Shown piece after piece: positions 51,490-63,777 of a DNA stretch of 64,000 nt (positions within the stretch are counted from its first letter, which is position 1; every line of letters starts with the position of its first letter). The position numbers and the translations under genes are program-made. Under the pieces are notes generated by a model. That model was not told the DNA's origin. It saw only the letters and a program-made list of their open reading frames with translations, and made no database searches. The stretch lies in NCBI GenBank assembly GCA_014773175.1, contig VXCM01000447.1, positions 124,001-188,000 of the forward strand, read 5' to 3'. This DNA comes from Lucifuga dentata. Taxonomy: Eukaryota; Chordata; Actinopteri; Ophidiiformes; Bythitidae.

Positions 51490-52960
51490 AGATTTTGTCA
51501 TCCAAGATAATTCTAAAAAAAAATTTCTAATTCTGTTTAGTTCAGTTTACTTTATTTGTTTTCACATAGAAAACAAAAAATATAAGACTACATTAAAAAA
51601 AAAAAAAAAAGANAAAAAAAAAAAAAAAAAGGAAACATGAAAGGAACTTCTACAAGACAATTCTCCAGAACATATGTCACTGTTTAATTCATAAGACAAT
51701 TTGAAAAAGAAAATCAGAAAAAATAAAAATAAACAACAAAACAAAACAACAAAAGAACATTTGAAATCTTTTGGAGCAACTCTGGCAAAATATCAGACCC
51801 TGAAGGCAACATACATGAAAAAAAGAAATCAGAGTAAAAATCCATATGGATAACGCTGTTGAGAATGAAACAATCCCTTTACAGCTTTCTTAAACTGAAG
51901 AAGAGCCAAATTAATGCAATTAGAGGGTGTGTGATGGGAAACAGAAAACAAAGGAAAGAAATGGAATCTATGTGTGTTTAATCGCACAAAACTGAAAATG
52001 TATGTAAAGATGATTGTCAGCAGATATCTACAGCAAATGACACAATTTTCCTGTGACAAGAAAACTGTAAGACACAGGCTGTCACAGTGGAGGAAATCTT
52101 GCCGGCCATAATTTGGTGGCTTGCAGGATAAAAGCAGATGTGGCCAGGAAGTGTGAAACAGTCCGGTGTCGTGGCTCACGTGACAGCTCTAAATTTAAAA
52201 CAATGACAAATGCTGTGATACGGTTTACACAGAGGACGGAAACCTGAACAAAAGGATTTTAAAAAAGAGTCTAGCTCATGACCAGAGACATAAAAAGAAT
52301 CAAGTGTGTGAACTGAAGACAAAGAGACACTTAGAAAGGAGCGAGACAGAGAGGAAAGCAGCCAAAGTAGCGAGAGAAGAGTTCATGATAATTCCTTTGG
52401 GAAAAACAAACTGTCTGTGTCAAAACAGATGGCAGCTGGTAAAGCAGATTAGGCATTATCTGTGGCTGTCTCCAACAAGATTTCAGACACACACACACAC
52501 AGAACTTCCAACTGCTTCCTGTTTTCACCCTCAATAACCCTCTGACACTCACCTCGCCAATCCAGGCTCTCTTAAAGACTGGGCTCAGGCTATGACAGAC
52601 TGTACAAAAAAATCCCATATCAATCAAGAAGTGCAGTTAGCCTTGGATGTAGATAAGCATTAGCTAACAGTTAGCTACAAATGTGACAATGTGACATTAG
52701 CTGGGGAGCTATCTATTTTCTCAGGGTCCTGTGTTCCCCAGTTCAATATTCTGTTAACACACATTAACCTTAAAAAATTTAAATTTTAAAAATTTAAACA
52801 ATTATGTGCACTATTGTGCTTTATAGAGCTTGGAAACATAGGACCCTGAGAACATAGGAATGACTCCCATTAGCTGCTAGCATAACATTTCAATAGCACT
52901 TTAAAGGCTTTACAAGCCCTGGCTGGCTGCTTACATTTCACTATGCAATCATCTTTTGGC

Positions 52961-53161
52961 TAGGGATGACAACTTCAAATCTTCAAAACAGTTTTGATAC
53001 ATTTGAAACACACATTTTCAAAATGTTTCAAAATGTTTCAAAACAATGTGTGTTTCAAATGTGTTTCTGATGTTTTGAGCGTCATAGACCCTGCTTCAAA
53101 ACCAGAAGTTTGGAACAGCTTTGAAACGTATCGATCCTGGGTGCCGAAATTATCATCTCTA
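52961..53161. mobile_element. hAT MITE (201 bp), inverted copy, perfect 8-bp target duplication
   Basis: Ends TAGGGATGACA and ATCATCTCTA, flanked by CTTTTGGC at 52953-52960 and 53162-53169. Its GACCCTGCTTCAAAACCAGAAG and GATCCTGGGTGCC phrases are the reverse complement of those in the 51249 element. Confidence 0.92.
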
Positions 53162-53554
53162 CTTTTGGCGCAGATCATGGTACAGTTTTACATTTGTGTT
53201 GTGTTACTGCTTCCACTCTGCTCCTCCAATTTGCTTGCGTCACATAGTTATTCCCTCATTGGTTACACTTTGAAATATCACTTGCAGACAAGTCAAAGCT
53301 GAATTTGGTTGAACTGTAAGTGCAGCAAATAAGTGGAGAATCTGCTTAAGCTAGCTCAGCTCCATAAAAACGAATGGGACATGATGCTAATTTACCTTGG
53401 CTTGTGAAAGCAGCCTCAGGCCAGGTTTATAACTATGCATACACTTCCAACAACATTTACTATGTTAACAGCACTTCTCATATATGCATTTAAGTGTTTT
53501 GGGACAGTATGTAGGATTAAATATCCACCAGGGGGCAATGTGAAGGCCATAACA

Positions 53555-53640
53555 TAAATTTCCATCTAATTATTTTAATCCTCAGCAGAAATTTCTGTAT
53601 CATCTGGCATACCACCGGTGGTACACAATTTGAGTACTTT
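53555..53640 (-). mobile_element. fragment of the CAGTGNTTCTCAAACT hAT MITE
   Basis: Read on the minus strand, GTACTCAAATTGTGTACCAC then CGGTGGTA parallels the first 80 bases of the element at 57903. Confidence 0.6.
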
Positions 53641-53705
53641 ATAAAGATGTAAAAAGGAATGATTTAGTGTACAGGCTTATGGAGTGCTTGAATGCACATT
53701 AGTCC

Positions 53706-55725
53706 TTTATTATAAAAAAAAAATTAAGAAAAATCCCAACACAAGACATTTCATTCATCAGTTGGTTGTTTTATTTATCATTAGCAATGACACCAAATGT
53801 ACTCTACTTTTCACTTGCTATCATAGGAGATGCATTTTGACTTGTAAACAGTGAAAATGATAAAATGCATTTCAGAAAACTCCTTACAAGCAGTGTATGA
53901 CCAGGGAAAAGAGCAGATTGACCCGCTCTTGCTCACCTATTTATTTTTTTTTATAACAATATGTGTCATTTTATAACTGAGTCTCTCATATTTACATAGA
54001 TACAGCTGGCTCACATATTCACCAGCAGAAACCTATTGGTTTTTTTGTTTTTGTTGGTTTTTAATGTGTTATCACATAGTTTTCTTAAAGAATTATATTT
54101 ACAATACCATCCCAGCTGCCTGCTGCCGGGTAAACACACAATTAGAATGACTTGCTTAAAACTCGTTATGCTATTTATGGTTCTTTAAAGTTTACAATAG
54201 AAGTCAACCTTATATTTCTAAGCTTTTTTCTCTTAACAAATAATGTTAATACAGAGCTCAAGCCATTCGTCTTCCCCTTAAAAAGTTCAAAATTAATCAC
54301 ATAAATGAACAAACATTCATAATAATAATAAAATAAACAATAAAAAAATATTGCACTTAAAGTTCAGGACACATTGGACCTGTTTGGTGGTTAAGAGGAA
54401 AGTGAGAGCTTTTAGCTGAGTGCTTTGGAGGAGCAGAGGGTGGTTGTCGAAGCATCCAGCAAGTTATTCTAAATAAAAAGTCAAACTTTTGTACAACATG
54501 AAGTGTTATTTCCTTTGTCTGTGAAATGAGCAACCTCTCAAATATTGCTCAGAACTATGGAGTGCAGATTTGAATTCAAAAGCATTTAATGTGTAGAAAA
54601 GGGGAAACAGTGGAGAAGATAAGCCAAGCGATGTCCTGAGAATGTTTCCTCCATTAGTCCAGAATGAGCTGCTGTGTTAAAGGAAATGTAGTTCGGAACA
54701 TTTTCCTGTTCGTTCTTGAGTTTTTGTTCCTCCTTGTAAACAGTCTTTGGGGACAGACAGCTCCGTAGTCTTCCATCTCCGACTTTTAATGTCTTTTAAT
54801 GAGTGACATATCTCTGGTTTTCATCACAGCTTCAGTCCATCTGTTATTTATACGTTTTTCCATCCGTCTTTGTCCCTGTCTAATCCTCGCAATAAGTTTC
54901 CGCGGTTCCAGGATGACTGGAAGAAGGTGAAAGCTTTTATATAAGCTGCGAGAGGATGCAGGGTTTAACAGAGGAGCATCATTCTGCAGAAGTAAAGTGT
55001 GAAACAGCCACAGTGCTAGTTTTCATTCAGACATCATCTCAAATATTAAGTTATTCCCCTCCGTCACACAGTTTGAAGCCTGATGAAACAACGTGAATGA
55101 AATGAATCTTTGTGTCGTACCAAGAGCTTTGAAGTGGCTTCAAAGAGGAAGTACTGGAGGAAAGGAAGGGAGTCAAAGTGGGAGTTCTAAAAGAAAATAA
55201 AGGAAAAAGTGACAAAACAGTACCGGACTGTCTTGATGTCTGCAGGGTTTTTGGAGTGCCCCCTCCTTTTCTCCATTACATCTGGACAAACACTTAAGAC
55301 GTGAACTAATGTACAGTATGTCATTTTTTCCTGACAAGAGACTGCAACCAAAAAAAAAAAAAANAAAAAAAAAAAAAATGACAGTGATCAGACAAGCATC
55401 CAGCTCCTGCTCCAGCCCTCCTGCATGGGCCTGTGTGTTTTAGTTCCACCCAACCATGCATCCCTCCATCCATGCATCCATCCATGTGTAAACTACATTT
55501 GCAGTGCCACAGCTTTGCCATTTCCTCTCACACCACAACAAAAAAATCCTAGTGGACAGGATGGCAGACATGAAAAAAAAAAACAACCAATAAAAAAAGG
55601 CAAACAAAGATATGAACCTCCCATCCCCCAAACCCATTTTATACATCTTTTCAAGTCTGCCTCTTTCTCTCTTAACATGATTATCATCTTTTCTTTCTTT
55701 CCTTATGTCTTTTTCTCCTCTCTTA
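53706..55725 (-). other. rgs3: rgs3 3' UTR (inferred extent)
   Basis: Begins after the stop codon. Candidate AATAAA signals on the minus strand lie at 53945-53940, 53775-53770 and 53711-53706; which one is used cannot be told from sequence. An N in an A run lies at 55364. Open frames of 60-115 codons here are on the wrong strand or unlike any family. Confidence 0.4.
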
Positions 55726-55926
55726 TTATGATGAAGATGGTGTCGAAGTGGAGCTGGGCTTTTTTTGGTTGATTAAGTCCAAGTAGAGTTCTGAGCGCAG
55801 GAAGCGTGGGTATGAGTCTTTCTCCATCAGCCCGTATATCCTCCTCTGTGCAAGGTCAAAGCAGGAGCGTGTCACATTCTGCAGGTTGTCCTTGGTATGA
55901 TCTCTGGTGTAAGAATCCAGGTTGAC
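55726..55926 (-). CDS. rgs3: rgs3 last exon: C-terminal half of RGS box
   Basis: 201 nt from acceptor TCTTCCTATTCAG to TAA at 55728-55726; residues 126-191 of the short isoform. It reads VNLDSYTRDHTKDNLQNVTR, then SCFDLAQRRIYGLMEKDSYP, then RFLRSELYLDLINQKK and a Ser/Thr-rich tail ending PSSS. The DSYPRFLRS helix holds the conserved Asp and Arg that contact G-alpha switch regions in RGS4. The NLDSYTR..HTKDNLQ stretch separates RGS3 from RGS4, RGS5, RGS8 and RGS16. The tail differs from the human ending, as expected between fish and mammals. Confidence 0.95.
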   Translation of the reverse strand, partial: VNLDSYTRDHTKDNLQNVTRSCFDLAQRRIYGLMEKDSYPRFLRSELYLDLINQKKPSSTSTPSSS

Positions 55927-56027
55927 CTGAATAGGAAGAATAATTAAAAGGGTGAGTGGAAAAGAATTACACCTGAGATCATTCCACTTTTTTCCCCAGC
56001 GTCTACAACATTTGCGTGCACTCTCAC
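55927..56027. other. rgs3 introns (also 56195-57274, 57337-59280)
   Basis: The first is 101 bases and empty. 56195-57274 holds only A-rich simple sequence near 57147-57176. 57337-59280 holds the hAT MITE at 57903, MITE copy 7 and a (GGAT)n repeat at 58993-59030. Confidence 0.6.
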
Positions 56028-56194
56028 CTCTTTACATGATTGGATAGCGATGTATTCTGCAAAGATTTTCTTGGCTTTAGAGGCCATCTTGGATTGTGAC
56101 TTGACCTTCTTGTATTCCTCGCATGCTAGCCAGAATTCCAGATTTTCTTCGCTGAATTCGGTGCGCAGGAAAGCTCTGAATGCTGCCAGACCAT
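56028..56194 (-). CDS. rgs3: rgs3 exon: core of RGS box
   Basis: 167 nt, acceptor TTCTCTCCCTCAG, donor GTGAGA, residues 70 (split) to 125. Codes for [20 protein letters not shown], then [20 protein letters not shown], then [15 protein letters not shown]. The [12 protein letters not shown] motif holds the Glu-Asn pair that stabilises the G-alpha switch regions during GTP hydrolysis. The [20 protein letters not shown] run is diagnostic for RGS3 among R4-family proteins. The following intron is only 101 bases. Confidence 0.96.
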
Positions 56195-57274
56195 CTGAGG
56201 GAGAGAAGAGAATAAGCAAGAGGAGAGTTGACTCGAGTGCTATGGCAACCTCACAGCCGAACTGCTGCATGGAGTTTCAGCACCAAAAATAGCTCTGTGA
56301 CGGCTTTTTGAGTCATGTGGTTGGAATAAACTTAAAAAAACCGTACAAATCCTCAACACTGAAGCATACATTCAAGACTTTGGCTTAACACATCCTTTAA
56401 GTGACATCACCCCTCTGACCCAGTCCTTCCGTTACTCTCTAACCACTATTCAGCATGACATCTATGCATACTTCTATACACATGGTGTGAATGAACAAAG
56501 AGAAGATTGTCCTCACGTACAGGGAAATGGGGATTATACTGCTTCCCAGTCTAATTCTGGCACCTTTTATGTTTCGGTGCAGTTAATGATTTGAGGAAAA
56601 AGGCATCTAGAAGAAAGAATAGCAGGAAGTTGAGTCCCACCCTCTACTCTCGTCTGTACCTTTCCGTTCCCATGAATCACCCACGCTGATAAGGAGAGCA
56701 AATGTAAGCGCTCCTCTTTTACATCATCCTACAGAACAGGAGTGAGGTAAAAGGACGAAGAAAGGACAGAGAAAGGAGGAAAGGAGCAGTAATGTTCACC
56801 TTGTTAACCGGGATACGAAGCTAACACTGGATTTTCCTATTCATCTTTGAACTGGATTTGGACTATTAGTCTGTCCTGCAGTACCACAAGAAACTACGGA
56901 AAACAAATATAGCAGCACAGCAGCAGTCTGTTCCTCTCCATTAAGCATTGAGTCTATCCGCTGGGATTAGTGGGAAGGCTGCTGCACATTGGCCATTGAC
57001 TGCAGCACAATGCTCACACGTGTGTGCATAACTCATATCTGCACAAGCATATTTTCTGCGCTCACCACCCTCCCCCCAGCTCATGCATGAACTGTTTCTA
57101 TATTCTCCCATTACCTCTCAAACCACAACGGACCCCACAATATAGCAAAAAAAAAAGAAAAAAAGAAAAAAAAAGATAGTTCCCCTCCTCCACTGTGGAT
57201 GATTCAAAAAGAAAGAAGAAAAGAGGAAAAGGTAGAGAGGAAAAGGTAGATAAAAAGGACATAAAGTAACTTAC

Positions 57275-57336
57275 ATTTGTGTACCAACAGCTTGTCAAGA
57301 GAGTCCCCCCATTTAAGCGCTTCCTCTGGGGTGGGC
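57275..57336 (-). CDS. rgs3: rgs3 exon: start of RGS box
   Basis: 62 nt, acceptor TTTTATCTGCAG, donor GTAAGT, residues 49 (split) to 69: PTPEEALKWGDSLDKLLVHK. The single T before the donor joins AT of the next exon to make Tyr70, giving HKYGL as in the family. The frame is also open upstream through the acceptor to an ATG at 57404. Confidence 0.95.
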
Positions 57337-57902
57337 CTGCAGATAAAAGCAGAGCGATTCTTTAACAAGCCCATCTCAGCCAGGTTTCTCATTGTGTGAC
57401 CCATCCGCAGAATTTAGTCTAAGCTGCAGGACGGATGAGTGCTCATGGAGAAGAAGCTATTCCTCTGTCTTTCCCTCTCTTTCCCTCTTACAAGGTTTCA
57501 GCTTTGTGAGTGTCTGTATATCTGGTTGGCAGTGGTGGTGGGTTGGCTTTTATATTCCCCTGACTGCAACTTAGAAGGCGGGAGGGGCGGGGCTTTACCC
57601 GGCCAATGGTGATGTGTTGTCTTGTTTAGGGACCTCCTCCTCCCCACCAGTATCGAGCTGCCCCCCTGTTCCCTCTCATGTTTTCTGTGCCAGCATGCTA
57701 CATGCTGACTGTAATCCTCATCAAAGACATAGTAATAAAAACATATATCAGTTTGATCATATTTTATTTATTTATTTATTGCTATTTTTGATAATGGATT
57801 TGAGTTTCACCTAACATCTATTCTGATAAATCAGCATAAATGAAATCTACCACCTGCACTTTGCTAATGCACATAGCCTCTTTTTTGTATTACCTCTTAG
57901 AA

Positions 57903-58294
57903 CAGTGATTCTCAAACTGTGGTACATGTAACCACCAGTGGTACACAAGATTAGTCTGGAAATTTCCACAGAGGATCAAAACAACATAAAACTCTGTGAA
58001 TTTTGTTATTGTGGCAAATTATTCACAAATAACATGTTTCATCAAGATAGCTGATAGCTGATGAGTTTTTTCTTTAAGGTATTATTATCTTTTTATTATT
58101 CTGTTTAAATTCAGATTTTTTTTAAATAGCCCAACTCTTCCCATGCACACAGTAGGTACTGCAGTGAACAACTTTTGAGCTCAGTTGCAGGATAACACAC
58201 ATGTACGCATGAGGTTTTTCTGTGACTATTGGAACTGGTGGTTTGTTGGTTTCCTCAGAGGTGCTACTTGATACAAAAAGTTTGAGAACCACTG
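57903..58294. mobile_element. hAT (Charlie-like) MITE
   Basis: 392 bp. Starts CAGTGATTCTCAAACTG and ends AGTTTGAGAACCACTG, the classic hAT-Charlie inverted repeat. Flanking 8-mers TCTTAGAA and TGACAGAA agree at five positions. No open frame. Confidence 0.88.
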
Positions 58295-58383
58295 TGACAG
58301 AACATATACTTTATGTGCATATGCATCTATACATGTTTTATAAGCTGCTGTTCAAATAAATGTTTAGGAAAGATCAGAATCTA

Positions 58384-58918
58384 TTAACCACACTGGTGAT
58401 TTTGCATGTTTGAGTCCAGTAAATACAACTCGCATACACTATGTTACATTACTGCTTACCATTTTCCAAAACATACTACTGGAGTGGTAAATTTTCACAT
58501 TGCTTTTCCTACCCTCCAGGCAGCAGTTGGTTTCATGTCATTCCTGTACACTATAAAAATCAACTTGCAGAGATGTAAAACATGCTTGAGATAGGTAATC
58601 CATCACGGTGAACAAGAAGTCAATTAAAGTTTTTTGTCGAAGTAACGTAAAGGTAGTGTTTCAATGCAGAAGCTACAGAGAAGAAAATATATGCCTCCAC
58701 GAGGGAATATAGTCCCAGGAAAAGACTGCTTTTGTCAAGAAATTAAAATGATTGTGCCTTCTACAATCATGCGTAAGTGTTAGCAGGCGAAACACTGAAT
58801 TTTAAGGTTGGTGAACATTTGATTTTCATAGATTAGTTGATTTGGCAAAAAACATGAAACTAAAACACATTTTTATGTCTTTGAAAATGGTTGGAAATAA
58901 CGTAACATGAGCTCATGT
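58384..58918 (+). mobile_element. TTAA-ended MITE family, copy 7 (right end truncated)
   Basis: Left end ATTAACCACACTGGTGATTT then GCATGTTTGAG, middle AACTTGCAGAGATGTAAAAC, core GTGTTAGCAGGCGAAACACT, and the inner part of the right arm GAAAATGGTTGG. Confidence 0.82.
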
Positions 58919-58992
58919 TAGTTTTGCAGCATCACATTGATCATTGATATATTTTAGATTTGACATTTAACACAGTAAGTGGAAATAGAAGG

Positions 58993-59030
58993 TGGATGGA
59001 TGGATGGATGGATGGATGGATGGATGGATG
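58993..59030. repeat. (GGAT)n microsatellite
   Basis: Nine or more uninterrupted 4-base units. Confidence 0.95.
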
Positions 59031-59280
59031 GTGTAGATATCTGATATTTTATAGATCTTTTCAATCCCTGCATCCAATCAATTCACTATCCCTCCTTTTG
59101 AGGTTGGTGTGCTGTTCTTAAACACATTCTCGCTTTCATTTTATTCAAGTCACATATTACAAGCAAGCTTCCATTTCTGACCATTCCTGCCCACATGTCT
59201 GTACTTCTCGACCAGGTCATCGCCACTTGTGGTGAAATCCAGAAAATAGTACAACACACTCTCAGGAAGTGGCCACTTAC

Positions 59281-59382
59281 TTGACTGACTTCATAGCTTT
59301 GTCTAATTTGCCGGCTGGGTTACTTCCTGGAGATTCATTCCTCCTCCGCAGGAAAGCCAGCCGATTCTTCATGTCTTTGGCC
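59281..59382 (-). CDS. rgs3: rgs3 exon: N-terminal helix and linker
   Basis: 102 nt, acceptor TCTTTCTTTCAATCAG, donor GTAAGT. Residues 15 (split) to 48: AKDMKNRLAFLRRRNESPGS then NPAGKLDKAMKSV. AKDMKNRL..RRRNESPG is the shared junction of all RGS3 isoforms, so longer isoforms starting right of the window would also splice here. Lys49 is completed across the next junction. Confidence 0.95.
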
Positions 59383-62300
59383 CTGATTGAAAGAAAGACA
59401 GAGAGAGCAAGAGAGAAAGAAAGAAGAAGAATGAGGGATGGTTGGCAGAAGAGATAAGAGGAAGTATGAAAGGAAAGACAAAGTAGATAGAAGTAGATGA
59501 AAGAAACATGGGGAAAGAGGGAGAAATTGTTTTGAATATCCAGTCCAAAGTCCATCATTAAAACAATCCAAAGCATGAGAAATCACCAATTAAGCTCTTC
59601 AGCACTGCAAATCCAATCCATATGAAGTCAAACCCACAAATGCAAGAAAAGATGAAGAAAATACATGTAGAAGTTTTGTACATTTTAATCTTCAGTGAGG
59701 TATGTTGGTGTGGAGGCTCCGAATTTTCCAAAAGGCTGATCCACTGATATCAAACTTCTTTTCCTTCCTTTGTGTCAGCTATCAATCTAATCTCTCTGCC
59801 ACTCTCTTCTTTCCTGTCGATGTGTCCCTGGCAGGTTCCAAGGCAGGGACTGAGTGAATGTGGCAGAGAAGGAGGAGAGAGACTCAATCCTCACTCCTCT
59901 GTTTCATTACGCCATTCTACGTGTGCCTACAGGGGTTGCTGAGAGGAAGCTGACCCAGGGCCAAGTCAACAGGGCACAGTGACCTCCTCACTCCTCTGCT
60001 CCTCTCCACCAGCATCCAATATCCTCCTGACCGCCAACCTCGCCTACTTCACCCATCACCAACCATCGCACACAGAGACCCCCAGTAATAATGCACCACC
60101 CTATCCTAAATCCAAGACAAGGTAATACACCAACCCTCAGTCCCAATAGGCTCCAGCAAATTTCTGCGCATTCCCATAATCCCATGGTGCGCGTCCTGGC
60201 TTTTCCCGACCCGCAGCACGTGCTGCCTCTCTGGGATGTGACCTCACTCAACACCCATTTCCTGAGTCCCTGCTTTTGATTTCCACTGTGGATTGACTGG
60301 CCCGCTAATAATGCAGCGCCGTGGTGTGTGCTGGCCTAATCACTGTAAGCTGTCCCACTGCCAACCTAGAACCCCCCACGAGAGACCCTAAATTAAGAAA
60401 CAGCTTGCTATTATACATTGTTATCATTCAAACATGGACACACTATGATGGAAATACAAATTCAGATTGGTACTTAAAAAGAAATCAAGCTGGAGTTTTG
60501 TTTTTTTTCCCCTCGGTATGCCTACACACAATAAACAACAAGACTGCATATGCTGTTGCAAGCAGCGGTTGAACAGTTCCTTTAAACTGGGATGAGTGTG
60601 ACTTCGTGGGCATACAGATTTGGGTTTGTTTGGGTTGAGGAGGTTGAGCTGTGCAGAGAACCACAAGGGGACTTTCTGAAAGCATTTCTGAGAGTCAGGA
60701 GGATGAGCTGCCAAATGACTTGAAGATGAAAATGATGCTATTTATAGAAAAAGAAAGGAAAAGGGGGGAAGCGTGAGTTTGTGTGGCATCCAGAAAAGAC
60801 AATAAGAAAGCTACAATGCATCTTCTTTTTTTCCTCTCCCATGAAAAGTAATATAAATGTAGATGCGGAATTTGAAAATGTATGTTCGGAGAAAAATTTA
60901 TAAAATCAACAGAAAAGTCTAAGAACCACATTTGAGAGAGATCAAGAAGGGATGACTCATTCACTGGAATACTCACTCTTTCAATAAAATAATGATAAGT
61001 GTCTCATATGAAACCAAACAGGAAACACTACTATCAAAGTCAGGCCTGTCTTTGATGGAAGCAGCAGTTTGTTCCAGCTCTAAAGCTGTTATCCTTGTCA
61101 ATTGCTTACATTTGCCAGCCTGAAGGACATTATGAACCAAATAAATGTTGCAGTGAAATAAAATCATAACATGAGAGCGAGATTTATTAGATTGCTCTAT
61201 TTTTAGGTTGCATTCAAGACACTTAAGCCTTGAGCTTTGCATGGGGTGCTGAAGAGAGCCTCTGTTCTGCCAGTGCATGTGACAAATAGGAGGAGTGTGT
61301 TTTATGGGGACTGGAAAATATTTCCTTGGCCTAACAAAAAACACTTTATTATTTATATCTGGTTTTATGCAAGCTCGAGAGCCGAGCCCGCATGGGAATG
61401 ATGTGACAATGATGTCATGACTCCAGTTTCAGTATTTTGAAAAATATTAATGTCTCCACCATGTGGGTGTCACTGGATACTGCAAACACACATGGTTAGT
61501 ATTTGAGTCTTTCAGCAGCTCAGATGCTTGCAATGCTTTTGGAAGAATACATCACAGCTGTGACTTCAACTGTGATTAATAATAATAATATACAGGCAAC
61601 AATAGGACTCTGGCAAGCAAATCTGCATATGTTTGGTTGAGTATTCTACTAAGTAGTGTAGTGCTTAGCTGAGATGAAGAGGCTGTTGTGCACAGCAACT
61701 CAATTTCTGCAGCCATTAATGAACCTGTATCAAGAAAGCATCCCAAACTTAATAAGGCCGCAAAATCCTCATTCTTCATTGTAAGCAAAGAGACATTCTT
61801 TATTCTTCAATGCACATCTTATTCTTCATATTCAGTTTAAATGAGCTCTCTAGGATTGTTGTGAAGCAGTTGTTGTTTGCAAAGTCAGCTACCCAGGTAA
61901 AACTAATAACCTAAACAATGGAAAAGCAGTATTAAACTTCAGAGTAAAACTTCATAAAGCAGAATTTGAAGCTCTAAATCCTAAAATCAGATTTAAAACA
62001 TTAAAAGGGGGACTGAACAATGCAGCTACAGATGAAAAGGAAGCACTTTTCATGTTAATCACATGCGCTACTTTGGGCATAATAGAGCAGCAAAAAGTAC
62101 AGGTGCATATAGTTTTGTATTTGGTATACAGTATTTTTGCCCATTTCAAAGATGAAAAGTAATAATTTCTTTGGTCAATGGACTGGGATCAGTTTCACTG
62201 AACTGTTAGTTAATAACGAGTTTTATATATCAGATCTTCGTGTACTAATGACACTTCCTTCAGTTCCAGTACCTCTCCACTTGAAGTTGCAGCTACTTTT

Positions 62301-63777
62301 TCATCTTTACTGTATCTCTCCAGCTAAGTGCCGCAGTCTGCTAATGGCTTCCCACCACCAATATCATTATCACCACACTCCCTTTGATCTGTAACATACA
62401 ATCACCTCCTACACTTAAACTAATCTTCAAGAAGAGCAGGCTATGCGCTGCAGAAGATTATCAAATTAGAGCGATCTTTGATCTAACACACCGTGACACT
62501 GAAATCTCACCTCGACTGCCCCGTGTGCACATTATCTACAGTATGTCCATACATACAGGAGGGGTATAATGTAAATTTGTCTGTACAACAGAGATGGAGC
62601 CTTATCTGAGTGAGAGGTCTTTAGCTCTGCAATTATCTGCAGGTTTCCACGCTCTTATTCCCACTTTGCTTGGCTCACATTAGACACACTAATAGCACCC
62701 CGCTGGCTATTCCTGGTGTTCTGAAAGTAGGCTGCACTCCCAGGGAAAGGCTCGGGAAACATGGGGGAGAGCTGCAGACAGACACGCTGCAGAGCACAAA
62801 GCACTGACAAGCACAGACTAAATCCACTGCTCCACTTCATCTCCCCCTTTTCTGTTTGCCTGATATGGCTCTCTTTCTTAAAATTGATCTCATCCTTTGA
62901 GATATGAGGCACAGCAATGAGAAGAGCAGGAACTGAGATAGACAGGGGGAGCAGCAGCTCAAGGTCAGCAACTTTCAAGCATGTTTTCAATCCCTCTGCC
63001 ACTATTTACAGAAGGCTGTGTGCCAGTGACTGCACACAAATAACACTGTGTGTGTTGGAGTGTGTATGTTTGTCTGTGTGAGTATAAGAGGTCAAAGGTT
63101 GTGTCAGTGTGTCTGCAATACTAAAAACATCAACACCACTGAGACATTTTTCAAAAAGATATAGGAGCAGTTTGTGAGGGTTTGTCCTGTACTTTCTTCA
63201 CAAACAAATGATGTAAATTATCCAAAAATGTAACACACCAACAACAGAAGAAGACACTTTTTCTGCATAGCCTTAAATTTCCTCATAATGTAAGTCAGTT
63301 GATTCCTAGAAGAACAATTAAAAAGGGAATTGTCCTAAATTTTGTCTATATATACATAATACACCATCATATTCACAGTCTCTCAATCAAGACTAAAAAA
63401 AGAGCTCTATTTCTGAAAAAACTCACCTTCCCAGTCACAAAGATCACATGAGCAATCCTATTCCTGAAATCCAGGCTGCATATAATAAGAAAAAGGGCAG
63501 CCTCAAGTTAGAGGTTAAAGCTGCTTCCTCCAAAATAGTTTGAGCGCTTCAGTCTCACAGGGAGTCTTCCTCACTGCGACTGTCAAATGAGATCCACGTA
63601 GAGGTCAAATAGCTTCCTACCAGCTTGAGAGCAACTGTTCCTGCAGGATGCAAAAGGACGCCCACCCAGTCCTTCCTTACATTCCCTTATTCCTCATTAG
63701 TTTTGACAGGGAAAAACCAAAGTGCAGTTGAGTCCAAACACACATGCATGCACATACAACTGCTGTCTCACTCTTAC
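59383..63777. other. rgs3 intron 1 of the short isoform
   Basis: Mostly unique. A C-rich block at 59930-60370 contains a perfect 14-bp palindrome GCAGCACGTGCTGC (60213-60226) with a CACGTG E-box. An exon-like segment lies at 63427-63475. Open frames up to 123 codons resemble nothing known. Confidence 0.5.

Noticed and set aside
62655..63002. 115-codon minus-strand frame in the rgs3 intron
   Set aside because: No domain, no splice context linking it to the rgs3 exons, not recognised.
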